DNA of 64,000 bases from Glycocaulis alkaliphilus (GCF_004000605.1 NZ_CP018911.1:1550001-1614000), one strand, 5' to 3'. Numbered from the stretch's first letter, positions 35,554 through 42,765 are shown. The notes: generated by a model not told the origin, from the sequence alone. Translations and numbers: made by a program.

Positions 35554-35725
35554 GCGGCTGAGCAGGCCCGTCATTAGTCTGGTCGCTATCGTCAGATCAC
35601 CTCCTAATTGGAGAGCCTCGCCTTCGGCCTTCCGAGAGGAGCGAGACGGAGCGGAGACTGGCCGGGCCGGCAACGGCTGCGGCGACGCTCTTTTCCGCCG
35701 CCGGGCGTGAAAGCCCGACTTTGCA

Positions 35726-35800
35726 TCGCGAAACAAAAGAGCGCCGCCTTCGCCGTCCTCCGCCTCTGGCTCCGGCCGCCGTGACCGGCGGTGCAGTCCC
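35726..35800 (+). repeat. diverged ~75-nt leader repeat, copy A (before DUF2493 gene)
   Basis: Shares ordered blocks with 37794-37870: TCGCGAAACAA, CGCCGTCCTCCGC (CGCTGTCCTCCGC in copy B), GGCTCCGG (CGCTCCGG) and GGCGGTGCAGTCCC (GGCGGTCGTCCC). Both copies lie in otherwise non-coding leaders of ICE genes. This suggests a shared regulatory leader or a duplicated segment. Confidence 0.5.
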
Positions 35801-35831
35801 AGCCAGCCCCCGCTTTCCCGTCGCTCGGGAA

Positions 35832-35850
35832 GGCCGCGAGAGGCGCGGCC
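35832..35850 (+). promoter_or_regulatory. leader hairpin with AGAGG loop (before DUF2493 gene)
   Basis: Perfect stem GGCCGCG / CGCGGCC with loop AGAGG, ending 23 nt before the ATG at 35874. The loop and spacing match the hairpins before DUF932 and parB although the stem sequence differs. A second small hairpin (TTCCCG / CGGGAA) lies just upstream. Confidence 0.55.
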
Positions 35851-35873
35851 CATGCCGAACAGGAGACGATCCC

Positions 35874-36812
35874 ATGACCGCCGAGACCACCGAACCAATG
35901 GCCAGCTCCGCAACCGCGGCCGTACTCGAAGAATTGCAGCTTTACGGCTATCGGCCTTTCGCCGACGAACCCGACCCGAGACCCTTGCCCGATGCCGACG
36001 CCCTCCAGGGTGCGATAGCCGATATCTTCGACGCACTCGCCGCCACGCTGGAAGACACGCGTCTCGAACCGGATGTCGAAGACCTGCTCTGGTCCGTGAC
36101 CAACCTGTTTCATCGCACAGCAGCCCGCGTCGACCGCGACCTCGACGACAACGAGCAGGCCCAGAAACGCTCGCAGCGCGAACAGGACGGGTCGGAAATT
36201 CGCTCGGTCGAACTTGAAGCCCTGACGGCGCAAGGAACCACGCTGATCGAGCGGCGCAACGCTTACGAGCTCATGCGCGATATCGCCGCCGACCACTTCG
36301 AGACCCATATCGGTCAGACCTGGCGACCGCACTCGGGATCACGGATCAGTCACCGGACGCTGACGGCGGCCATGATCGACAGCCGCGACTATCTCTCGGC
36401 GAAGCGGCGCGCGGAGATCGAACCCCTCCTGCCAAGCGGACCACGGGTTGCGTTCTCCGGCGGACTGGACGTCACCGACCATCGGGCGATCTGGGATGCG
36501 CTGGACCGTGTGAAGGCCAAGCACGCCGACATGGTGCTCCTGCATGGCGGATCGCCCAAAGGCGCCGAGAAGATCGCCGCGTGCTGGGCCGATAACCGCA
36601 AATGCCAGCAAATCGTCTTCAAGCCGGACTGGAAGCGCCACGGCAAGGCGGCGCCGTTCAAGCGCAACGACGCGCTTCTTGAGGCGATGCCCATCGGCCT
36701 CATCCTCTTTCCGGGGTCGGGAATTACGGACAATCTGGCAGACAAGGCCAAAAAGCTCGGCGTCCCGCTCTTCGATTTCAGGCCGAAGAACAACAAAGCG
36801 CAGGCAGCGTGA
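35874..36812 (+). CDS. DUF2493 (YspA/cpYpsA-like SLOG fold) protein
   Basis: 312 residues from the ATG at 35874. The N-terminal half is helical and acidic. The C-terminal SLOG-like nucleotide-binding region shows RVAFSGGLDVTDHRAIWDAL, MVLLHGGSPKGAEKIAACWA, FKPDWKRHGKAAPFKRND and ILFPGSGITDNLADKAKKLG. SLOG proteins bind nucleotides or nucleotide-derived ligands. This family is a regular passenger of ICE and plasmid backbones with unknown function. An earlier start would read through the leader hairpins. Confidence 0.88.
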   Translation: MTAETTEPMASSATAAVLEELQLYGYRPFADEPDPRPLPDADALQGAIADIFDALAATLEDTRLEPDVEDLLWSVTNLFHRTAARVDRDLDDNEQAQKRSQREQDGSEIRSVELEALTAQGTTLIERRNAYELMRDIAADHFETHIGQTWRPHSGSRISHRTLTAAMIDSRDYLSAKRRAEIEPLLPSGPRVAFSGGLDVTDHRAIWDALDRVKAKHADMVLLHGGSPKGAEKIAACWADNRKCQQIVFKPDWKRHGKAAPFKRNDALLEAMPIGLILFPGSGITDNLADKAKKLGVPLFDFRPKNNKAQAA

Positions 36813-36933
36813 TGCCTGAGATGCATCACCTGATGCGCGCGCCGGAAGGTTTCGGCGTGCGCTGCTTTGCGCTATACTTCGAAAAGCGCCGTGGCGGTTG
36901 GTGGAGGCGCTCCATCCATGAAGGAGACCGCCC

Positions 36934-37377
36934 ATGTTTCTGTCCGCATTGCTGAGCGTTGTCGGCCTCGGCTTTCTCTGCTGGCTGTTATTCAGCCTGG
37001 CCGTCTATGCGCTTCCGTTCTTCGTCGCCGTTACTGTCGGCTACTATGCGTTTGAAAACGGCGCGGGGCCGATCGGCGCCATCGCTGTCGCACTATTCGC
37101 CGGCGCAGTCGCTCTTATCCTCGGGCAAGTCGCGTTCGCCACGATACGGTCACCGACCATCCGCCTGGCGATCGGCGCGCTCTATGCCTTGCCGGCCGGG
37201 TTGGCCGGTTTTCACGCGGTCAAGGGTCTCTCTGAGACCGGCGGCGCGGGCGAGACGTGGACCCTCATCTTCGCAAGCATCGGTGCAATCATCGTCGGCG
37301 CGACAGCATGGGTGCGCATCGCATCCCTTGCAGGACCAGAGACGCAGTCCGGCGGTGTCAATTCGCATCATGCTTGA
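36934..37377 (+). CDS. small ICE membrane protein of unknown function
   Basis: 147 residues with four to five predicted membrane helices (MFLSALLSVVGLGFLCWLLF, IAVALFAGAVALILGQVAF, LAIGALYALPAGLAGFHAV, IFASIGAIIVGATAWV). AAGGAG sits just before the ATG. It lies between the DUF2493 and DUF736 genes. I do not recognise it; surface/entry exclusion is one option for a small membrane protein in this position. Confidence 0.65.
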   Translation: MFLSALLSVVGLGFLCWLLFSLAVYALPFFVAVTVGYYAFENGAGPIGAIAVALFAGAVALILGQVAFATIRSPTIRLAIGALYALPAGLAGFHAVKGLSETGGAGETWTLIFASIGAIIVGATAWVRIASLAGPETQSGGVNSHHA

Positions 37378-37934
37378 TACGCAGCCACAGACGGCTAAAT
37401 CGCTCACGTCAATGGGGATTCACTCCACGGTTAAGGTTCAGATAAGTGGAAACCGGGATCGTGCTTGACACGTTCCGCAGCCACTTTCGTGCGTTGAAGG
37501 AACATGCCCAATCCGGCCCTTGGCGCGCAAGGTCAGAATGGAGCGGTCTCGTTCAAATCTATCCGGCGTGGTTTTAACTTTTTCTCTGAAACGATGTCGA
37601 TCGCTCATCGCCTACGCTCGTTGCCGGCGTTTTTCGACTGTCGCGCTGGCCGGTGACGAACTTCTCCTGAGCCTCATCACCCACGCCCGACACGGCCTCT
37701 CATGGACTGATCTGGCCGGTATCGGCTGACGCCTCGACCGCCTTGGCCGCAACGGCGGAGCCGAACTTTCTTCCCCTGGGCTACGCCCATTCCTCGCGAA
37801 ACAAGAAACTCCGTCTCCGCTGTCCTCCGCATACGCTCCGGGTCCTCCGGACTGCGTCGGCGGTCGTCCCGGCCTTGTCGATCTCCATCGAGGCCGCGAC
37901 GGGCGCGGGCTCGAAAGCCAAAAGGAGAACTGAC
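37378..37934. other. 557-bp low-coding region with a possible small ORF and leader repeat copy B
   Basis: A GTG-initiated frame at 37446-37577 would encode 43 residues that look protein-like (GIVLDTFRSHFRALKEHAQS, QIYPAWF), but it has no clear ribosome site. A second, unrelated frame ending at 37729 contains LAGDELLLSLITHARHGLSW and may be a gene remnant. The diverged leader repeat copy B occupies 37794-37870, upstream of the DUF736 gene. No RNA gene is evident. Confidence 0.4.
37794..37870 (+). repeat. diverged ~75-nt leader repeat, copy B (before DUF736 gene)
   Basis: Partner of 35726-35800 with the same order of blocks (TCGCGAAACAA, GTCCTCCGC, GCTCCGG, GGCGGT...GTCCC). It ends 64 nt before the DUF736 ATG. 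The DUF736 ribosome site context GGAGAACTGACATG is identical to that of parB. Confidence 0.5.
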
Positions 37935-38267
37935 ATGGCCACCATCGGAACCTTCAAGAAGTCCGCCAACGAGTACGTCGGCGAAATCGTCACCCTCAGC
38001 GTTCAAGCGAAGAATGTAAGGATCATCCCGGAAGAGGATCGCGCGAACGACAACGCACCCAGCCACCGCGTCTTCGTCGGCCGAGTCGAGATCGGCGCCG
38101 CCTGGTCCAAGCGCTCGAATGAGGGCCGCGACTATCTGAGCCTCAAGCTCGACGATCCGAGTTTCACCGCTCCGATCTACGCCAACCTCTTCGACGACAC
38201 CGTCATCGAAGGCGAAGAGAGCTACAGCCTTATCTGGTCGCGGTCACGCCGCCAGAGCGGCGATTGA
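37935..38267 (+). CDS. DUF736 family ICE protein (copy 1)
   Basis: 110 residues. The family pattern MATIGTFKKSANEYVGEIVTL, RVFVGRVEIGAAWSKRSNEGRDYLSLKLDDPSF, IYANLF and YSLIWSR is clear. DUF736 proteins are small and single-domain and occur almost only on plasmids and ICEs beside conjugation genes; function unknown. A second DUF736 paralogue lies at 41465-41812. The ATG at 37935 has AAGGAG 8 nt upstream. Confidence 0.92.
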   Translation: MATIGTFKKSANEYVGEIVTLSVQAKNVRIIPEEDRANDNAPSHRVFVGRVEIGAAWSKRSNEGRDYLSLKLDDPSFTAPIYANLFDDTVIEGEESYSLIWSRSRRQSGD

Positions 38268-38276
38268 CGCCCCGAC

Positions 38277-38305
38277 AGCCCCGCCCGGTCTTCCCAGGCG
38301 GGGCT
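38277..38305. terminator. bidirectional hairpin between DUF736 and XRE genes
   Basis: Perfect 9-bp stem AGCCCCGCC / GGCGGGGCT with an 11-nt loop in the 42-bp gap between convergent genes. There is no T run on either strand, so it is probably a moderate bidirectional terminator. Confidence 0.6.
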
Positions 38306-38309
38306 GCCA

Positions 38310-38537
38310 TCATGCCTCTCGGCTTTTCCGCTGATCGTCCAAGAGTTCGGCCGGTTTGACGTCAAGTGCCTCGGCCACGTGCCAGAGGGTGATGATAGTG
38401 ACGTTCTGCTGCCCGCGTTCCATCGCGCTTATATGAGCGCGGTCAACGCCCATCCTATCCGCCAGAGCGGCCTGGCTGAGGCCGGCTTTTTCCCTAAAAT
38501 ACTGAAGGTTCGCGCCAAATACTTCCCGAATATCCAT
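38310..38537 (-). CDS. XRE-family repressor, QseC-like
   Basis: 75 residues, essentially one HTH_3 domain: FGANLQYFREKAGLSQAALADRMGVDRAHISAMERGQQNVTIITLWHVAEALDVKP. Size, divergent pairing with a DUF2285 gene and location in an ICEMlSymR7A-like backbone match QseC, which represses itself or its divergent anti-activator gene qseM. Palindromic elements lie just upstream at 38545-38588. The homology to QseC proper is inferred from context and size; any small XRE repressor could look like this. Confidence 0.8.
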   Translation of the reverse strand: MDIREVFGANLQYFREKAGLSQAALADRMGVDRAHISAMERGQQNVTIITLWHVAEALDVKPAELLDDQRKSREA

Positions 38538-38544
38538 CCGCCAG

Positions 38545-38588
38545 TAAAATGCGGATCGCGTATTTTAATGCGACGCACTATAATACGC
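38545..38588. promoter_or_regulatory. candidate operator between qseC-like and qseM-like genes
   Basis: Imperfect palindrome TAAAAT...ATTTTA (38545-38567, 16 of 23 positions symmetric), followed by an overlapping repeat GCGTATT (38558-38564) / AATACGC (38582-38588). It sits directly upstream of the XRE gene in the divergent region. It probably binds the XRE protein. Confidence 0.55.
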
Positions 38589-38707
38589 GGCGAACGACGC
38601 GGCCGCCACGAAGCTGCAACCAACCCGGCGACGTTTGCGCCGCCTGCGCTTGCTAGGTTATGGTTTCCAGTTCATTAATAATATGGGCCAACTTGCAAGG
38701 ATTTCGC

Positions 38708-38983
38708 ATGCCCTCGAGACAGCACAGGATCGCCGACGCGCCACCGAACGATGCGGCTGTGACGGTCTATGATCGCAATCACCTGAAGCTCTATATGCGC
38801 CTGCTCGATGCAAGTGAGGCCGGTGCAACGCTTGAAGATGTGGCGTCGCTCTTGCTCGGTATCGACGCCAACAAGGAGCCGGAACGTGCGCGCCAGGTCC
38901 ACGACAGTCATCTATCCCGCGCTCGTTGGATGACCGAACAAGGCTACCGAGATCTTCTCAAGAATGGTCTTCCCGCAGGTTGA
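38708..38983 (+). CDS. DUF2285 protein, QseM-like anti-activator
   Basis: 91 residues, single DUF2285 domain: LKLYMRLLDASEAGATLEDVASLLLG, then ARQVHDSHLSRARWMTEQGYRDLLK. In ICEMlSymR7A, the small DUF2285 protein QseM is divergent from qseC and binds and inhibits TraR and the excision activator FseA. The next gene here carries a homologous C-terminal domain (GYRNLLK). The ribosome context AGGATTTCGC before the ATG is the same as at the fseA-like gene. The anti-activator role is inferred from synteny. Confidence 0.8.
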   Translation: MPSRQHRIADAPPNDAAVTVYDRNHLKLYMRLLDASEAGATLEDVASLLLGIDANKEPERARQVHDSHLSRARWMTEQGYRDLLKNGLPAG

Positions 38984-39112
38984 TCGGCGTGCGGGCACCA
39001 TGCGTAAAAGACGACGCCAGTGGCCACACAGCGCAACCGCTGGTATAAAGCGTAATATCCCGACTGACTGACGCAATTCCATGCGCCAGTTTGCGATTGG
39101 GAGGATTTCGCA

Positions 39113-39827
39113 ATGCCGTCAGATTGGCGCGACGACAAGCAGTATGATCACTTCGATGATCTCGGTGTCTCCGGGCTCGCTTGGGAATGCCTTCGTCGGA
39201 ACTCGCGCTATCGTGATGACTACGAGCTAATGCGGGAGGGCGGCGGCGCTCCAGCAGACTGGGGGTTACGATTTCGCTGTAAACCCACAGCTCAACGCAC
39301 TCAGCGCTCCGATTTTCTGGCTTCCAACCGCAGCACCCGCCGTCGTTCAACTGATCGATGCTCTTCCGGACGTGGGCTTGACCTCTGCCAATCCAGCCGC
39401 GCGCATCGCATATCAGAAGATCGACGACGACGGGATTTCTTGGGTTCGGCTTAAAAACGGCGTTAATCTCGTTGGTAATTTGCTCAGTGATCGCCCCGTT
39501 GGCCTGCTACTTCCGCTAGATGACGACTGGGCAGTTCGGCTAGCCGCCGCTGATCGCCTATATCACCAACTTGTGGAGCGCGACCTGCATCCGCCTATCA
39601 CGCGACAGCGACGCGAACGCCTGAAACGAGCCCTGCGAACAATCGACGGCCGCCAGCGCGGGGCCAGTTATCGCGCCGTCGCCACAGTCTTTTTTGGAGC
39701 CGCCCGCGTGTCCGCTGAGCCATGGAAGACCAGTTCGCTAAAGGCTCAAATCGCCCGCCTTGCTGCCTACGGACGAATGATGATCGATCATGGGTACAGG
39801 AATTTGCTGAAAGGGCAATCTCGGTAG
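39113..39827 (+). CDS. FseA-like excision activator, split by a +1 frameshift (DUF6499 + DUF2285)
   Basis: Two frames make one protein. Frame 1 (39113 on) gives DUF6499: MPSDWRDDKQYDHFDDLGVSGLAWECLRRN to ADWGLRF, then loses meaning and stops at 39454. The +1 frame, open from 39231, continues the family: NPQLNALSAPIFWLP, VGLLLPLDDDWAVRLAAADRLYHQLV, then DUF2285 (RALRTIDGRQRGASYRAVATVFFG, HGYRNLLK) to 39827. The switch lies near TTT-C at 39272-39275. In ICEMlSymR7A, msi172-msi171 are joined by programmed +1 ribosomal frameshifting to make FseA. Here it could be the same, or an inactivating mutation or sequencing error. Confidence 0.82.
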
Positions 39828-40088
39828 GGGCAGGAAAATTGATCAGTAAATATGCTTCTCACGTCCATAATGCGCGCCTACTGGGCGATCTTATTACCGT
39901 GTCCTACACCTTAAGATTTCTAACACCAAACGATACCTCTTCACACTCCGTTCTCATGCCCCCCAAAGGGGAGTGACGTTTTCGCCGCGCGCTGATCGTC
40001 ATCCCTCCCGGCGCGCATCTTACGCTTTTCTCGTCTCCGACAGTCCCGCGCTTCCCGAAGCGGGATGGCCTAACCGGAGACGCGACCC
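39828..40088. promoter_or_regulatory. leader of rdfS-like gene with SD-sequestering stem
   Basis: From 39828 to about 40031 I see only a short CACTCC...GGAGTG / CCCC-GGGG hairpin near 39943-39976. At 40032-40082 an 8-bp repeat CGTCTCCG (40032-40039) / CGGAGACG (40075-40082) encloses a second stem (TCCCGC / GCGGGA at 40044-40065). It covers the GGAG ribosome site of the HTH gene at 40089. It may hold down translation of the excisionase-like gene. Confidence 0.55.
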
Positions 40089-40373
40089 ATGCCCGATCCC
40101 AATGCCGGACTTCCCCCACGCTATTTGAGAACGCCGGAAGCGGCCCATTTTCTCGGCCTTTCGGGGCGGACGCTCGAAAAACACCGGACCTATGGCACGG
40201 GGCCACGCTACTCGAAGATCGGCGGGCGCGTCGTCTACGCGATCGAGGATCTGCAAGCCTGGGTCAGCCGGGGAGAGAAGAACTCGACCTCGGACGACAC
40301 GGGCGACGAGGTGTTGCCCGCCAAGCGGCATGCAGCGATCTCGCCCGCCTATGCACGGAAGGCCCGCTCATGA
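40089..40373 (+). CDS. small helix-turn-helix protein, RdfS-like recombination directionality factor
   Basis: 94 residues with a MerR/AlpA-type HTH: YLRTPEAAHFLGLSGRTLEKHRTYGTGPRYSKIGGRVVYAIEDLQAWV. In ICEMlSymR7A the homologous small HTH gene rdfS encodes the excisionase and sits upstream of traF and the relaxase rlxS; here it leads DUF2840-traF-...-relaxase in the same way. It overlaps the DUF2840 gene (ATGA at 40370-40373). The excisionase role is inferred. If true, it would work with a serine recombinase, unlike RdfS with the tyrosine recombinase IntS. Confidence 0.78.
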   Translation: MPDPNAGLPPRYLRTPEAAHFLGLSGRTLEKHRTYGTGPRYSKIGGRVVYAIEDLQAWVSRGEKNSTSDDTGDEVLPAKRHAAISPAYARKARS

Positions 40374-40876
40374 GCGGCGGGGCCACTGTCGAACTCGTCT
40401 GGATCGAGAAGCAGATCGAGCACTGGATTCGCTTCGGCCGGATCGTGCGGACAACGATCCAGAGCCGCAGTGGCAGCACCGTCGCTTTCGATCCCGGCGC
40501 CGTCTTCGCCTTCGTCCGCTGGCAGGCGAACGACTTCGGGACTACGGAAAGCCGGATCGACATCCTGCGTGCGCCCCGACCGGGTGAGTCCTATGCGACC
40601 GTGCCGCAGGTGACACCCGGCGGCGATAGCCTGCTGCGCCAGTCCGGCTGGCTCAAGGTCGAACGGGTTCTTCAGTTCGCCGATGCGATCGAAGCGCTCG
40701 GCATCGACCCGGCCGACGCCGCGCCGGACTATTGGCGCCACGTTCACAACAGGCTGTCAGCAGGCCTGGAGCCGCGAGGCTACACAGCCGCTCAACATCG
40801 CGCCTGGCTCCTGCGCCAAGCCTGTCCACCCGATCCACTGACATTGCGAGCCGCGTCGGCGGGGAGCGTGTCATGA
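40370..40876 (+). CDS. DUF2840 ICE protein
   Basis: 168 residues: TVELVWIEKQIEHWIRFGR, FVRWQANDFGTTESRIDILRA, VTPGGDSLLRQSGWLKVERVLQ and the late WRHVHNRLSAGLEPRGYTAAQHRAWLLRQ, matching the DUF2840 family found between rdfS-like and traF genes of ICEs. Function is unknown. It is coupled to both neighbours by ATGA overlaps. Confidence 0.88.
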   Translation: MSGGATVELVWIEKQIEHWIRFGRIVRTTIQSRSGSTVAFDPGAVFAFVRWQANDFGTTESRIDILRAPRPGESYATVPQVTPGGDSLLRQSGWLKVERVLQFADAIEALGIDPADAAPDYWRHVHNRLSAGLEPRGYTAAQHRAWLLRQACPPDPLTLRAASAGSVS

Positions 40877-41451
40877 CCCGGTTCGGATACGTCATGACGA
40901 CCTATTTCTCGGTGCTCGCGATCGGCGGACTGGCCTTCGTTCATGTGAGCCCCAAGCTGATCTGGAACGCGTCCGCAAGCGCGCCCATCGGGCTATACGC
41001 CGTTGCGTCGGACGACGATCTTGCCGTAGGCGATCTGGTCGTCGTCGATCCGCCGGAATCGCTTGCGACCTATCTCGCCGAGCGCGGCTATCTGCCCGAG
41101 GGCGTACCGCTCCTCAAGCACGTCGCTGCGCTTCCCGGACAACGTGTCTGCCGCGATGGCGCCGCTGTCGCTGTCGACGACATCCCCCTGGCGCAGGCCC
41201 AGCCGAGCGACCGCTTCGGACGCGACCTGCCCGTTTGGCAGGGCTGCCACTTCGTCGCCAAGACGGAACTCTTCCTCCTGAATCCAAGCCATCCCGACAG
41301 TCTCGACGGTCGCTATTTCGGCGCACTCCCGGCAGACGCCGTGATCGGGCGCGCCGTTCCGATCCTCACCGATGAAGACGGCGACGGCCACTATGTCTGG
41401 CGCGCCGATCACGACGCCGACGCTCTCGAAAATTCTTCCGACCGCAAATGA
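40873..41451 (+). CDS. traF: TraF-type S26 signal peptidase
   Basis: 192 residues from the ATG at 40873. A membrane anchor (FGYVMTTYFSVLAIGGLAFVHV) is followed by a serine in NASASAPIGLY and a lysine in LLKHVAALPGQRVC, the S/K dyad of the signal-peptidase I/TraF fold, then NPSHPDSLDGRYFGALP. TraF of RP4 processes TrbC pilin into its cyclic form. Here it probably matures the trbC product at 48121. Confidence 0.9.
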   Translation: MTRFGYVMTTYFSVLAIGGLAFVHVSPKLIWNASASAPIGLYAVASDDDLAVGDLVVVDPPESLATYLAERGYLPEGVPLLKHVAALPGQRVCRDGAAVAVDDIPLAQAQPSDRFGRDLPVWQGCHFVAKTELFLLNPSHPDSLDGRYFGALPADAVIGRAVPILTDEDGDGHYVWRADHDADALENSSDRK

Positions 41452-41464
41452 AAGGAACTGCCCC

Positions 41465-41812
41465 ATGGCTCAGATCGGTCAATTCACCCGCACAGAAACC
41501 GGCTTCACCGGACGCCTTCACACGCTCATTCTCTACCGAGAACTCACCCTCGTCCCGGCAACATCGTCGGACAGCGAAAACGCGCCCGACTATCGCATCC
41601 ATCACGGCGATCACGACGGACCGGAGATCGGCGCCGGCTGGAAACGCACCGGCGAGAAGGCTGGTGAATACATCTCTTTGCAGATCGACGACCCGACCTT
41701 CGCATTTCCGATCCGCGCCAATCTCTTCAAGACCGACGCCGAGGACGGACATTGGGCGCTCTATTGGAACCGCCCCGCAAAGCGCCCCGAGAAACGCGAT
41801 GAGCGCGGCTAG
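41465..41812 (+). CDS. DUF736 family ICE protein (copy 2)
   Basis: 115 residues, paralogue of the gene at 37935: MAQIGQFTRTETGFTGRLHTL, APDYRIHHGDHDGPEIGAGWKR, EYISLQIDDPTFAFPIRANLF, WALYWNRP. It overlaps the following transglycosylase gene by 14 nt if that gene starts at 41799. Function unknown. Confidence 0.9.
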   Translation: MAQIGQFTRTETGFTGRLHTLILYRELTLVPATSSDSENAPDYRIHHGDHDGPEIGAGWKRTGEKAGEYISLQIDDPTFAFPIRANLFKTDAEDGHWALYWNRPAKRPEKRDERG

Positions 41813-42518
41813 ACCGTCTCGGCGCTGCGCTATTATGGCGAAGTTCCTCCTCTGCGGTCTGCTCTCCGGCGTGGTTGTCTCTCACGCCGTATCAGCAGAG
41901 ACCGCGTCCTCCAGGACGGAACAAGGCGGCAATTCCTATGCTGCCTATATCGCCGAAGCTGCGCAGCGCTTCGGCTTCCCGGCGCGTTGGATCCTCGCTG
42001 TCATGCGCAGGGAAAGCGCCGGCGACGTGCGCGCCGTCAGCGAAAAAGGCGCGATGGGGCTGATGCAGATCATGCCCGATACCTGGGATGAGCTGCGCGC
42101 GCGTTACGGTCTGGGGCGCGACCCGTTCGATCCTCGCGACAACATTCTGGCGGGCGCCGCTTATCTCCGTGAACTGCATGACCGCTTCGGATCGCCGGGC
42201 TTCCTCGCCGCCTACAATGCGGGACCGACACGCTATGCCGAGCATCTAGCTACAGGCCGACCGTTGCCCCGAGAAACCCGCGATTATGTTGCGGCGTTGG
42301 CGCCGCTCCTCGGCGCGTCGGTTGCAGCAGAACGGCGAGAACCGAGCGCAATTCTGACCGTGGACTGGCGCGCGGCGCCGCTCTTTTCCGCTCGTACCGA
42401 CCGACAAACGCCTGCTGATGAAACGCATCTGAGCAGTGGCGCAGGCACTTTTCCTTCACACACATCCGGCGCATCGGACGGTCTGTTCCCGCCAACTGGA
42501 AACGGGGATCGGCGATGA
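41799..42518 (+). CDS. conjugal-transfer lytic transglycosylase
   Basis: 239 residues from the ATG at 41799 (ATG at 41835 is the alternative). A basic head and signal peptide (MAKFLLCGLLSGVVVSHAVS) are followed by an SLT domain: Glu in LAVMRRESAGD, GAMGLMQIMPDTW, NILAGAAYLRELHDRFG and AYNAGPTRYAEHL. VirB1-like enzymes open peptidoglycan for the type IV secretion channel. The C-terminal 80 residues are low complexity. Confidence 0.9.
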   Translation: MSAARPSRRCAIMAKFLLCGLLSGVVVSHAVSAETASSRTEQGGNSYAAYIAEAAQRFGFPARWILAVMRRESAGDVRAVSEKGAMGLMQIMPDTWDELRARYGLGRDPFDPRDNILAGAAYLRELHDRFGSPGFLAAYNAGPTRYAEHLATGRPLPRETRDYVAALAPLLGASVAAERREPSAILTVDWRAAPLFSARTDRQTPADETHLSSGAGTFPSHTSGASDGLFPPTGNGDRR

Positions 42519-42765
42519 TCCCGCTGATCGCACTCTCGCGCGGTCCGTCGCGCGATGGCGTGTTTCCGGGAGGGAGGACGGGGACGGAAGGCGCAACAAC
42601 AACGGGAGGGCGAGATAAAAGGCGCGGCACGGATACGCGCTATGTCGTTGTTGTTGTTGGGTATTTCGCCCGCTGCGGTCATGGGCACAGTGCCGCCCCA
42701 CGGCTCAACCCACTGTTTTTATGCGGGTTTCACCGTGCCGCGCGCTTTCAAGCGGGCGCTTTGTC
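42519..42765 (+). other. candidate oriT region upstream of relaxase gene
   Basis: Non-coding stretch with nested inverted repeats: CAACAACAACG (42594-42604) / CGTTGTTGTTG (42646-42656) and GCGCGGCACGG (42622-42632) / CCGTGCCGCGC (42733-42743), both perfect. It lies immediately upstream of a VirD2/RlxS-type relaxase gene, as oriT often does. I cannot point to the nic site. Confidence 0.55.

Noticed and set aside
38984-39112. tra-box (TraR operator) before the FseA-like gene
   Set aside because: No 18-bp TraR-type dyad is visible in this spacer; other control is assumed.
39113-39454. Treating the 113-residue frame-1 product as a complete separate gene
   Set aside because: Only its first 55 or so residues are family-like; after WGLRF the family continues in the +1 frame.
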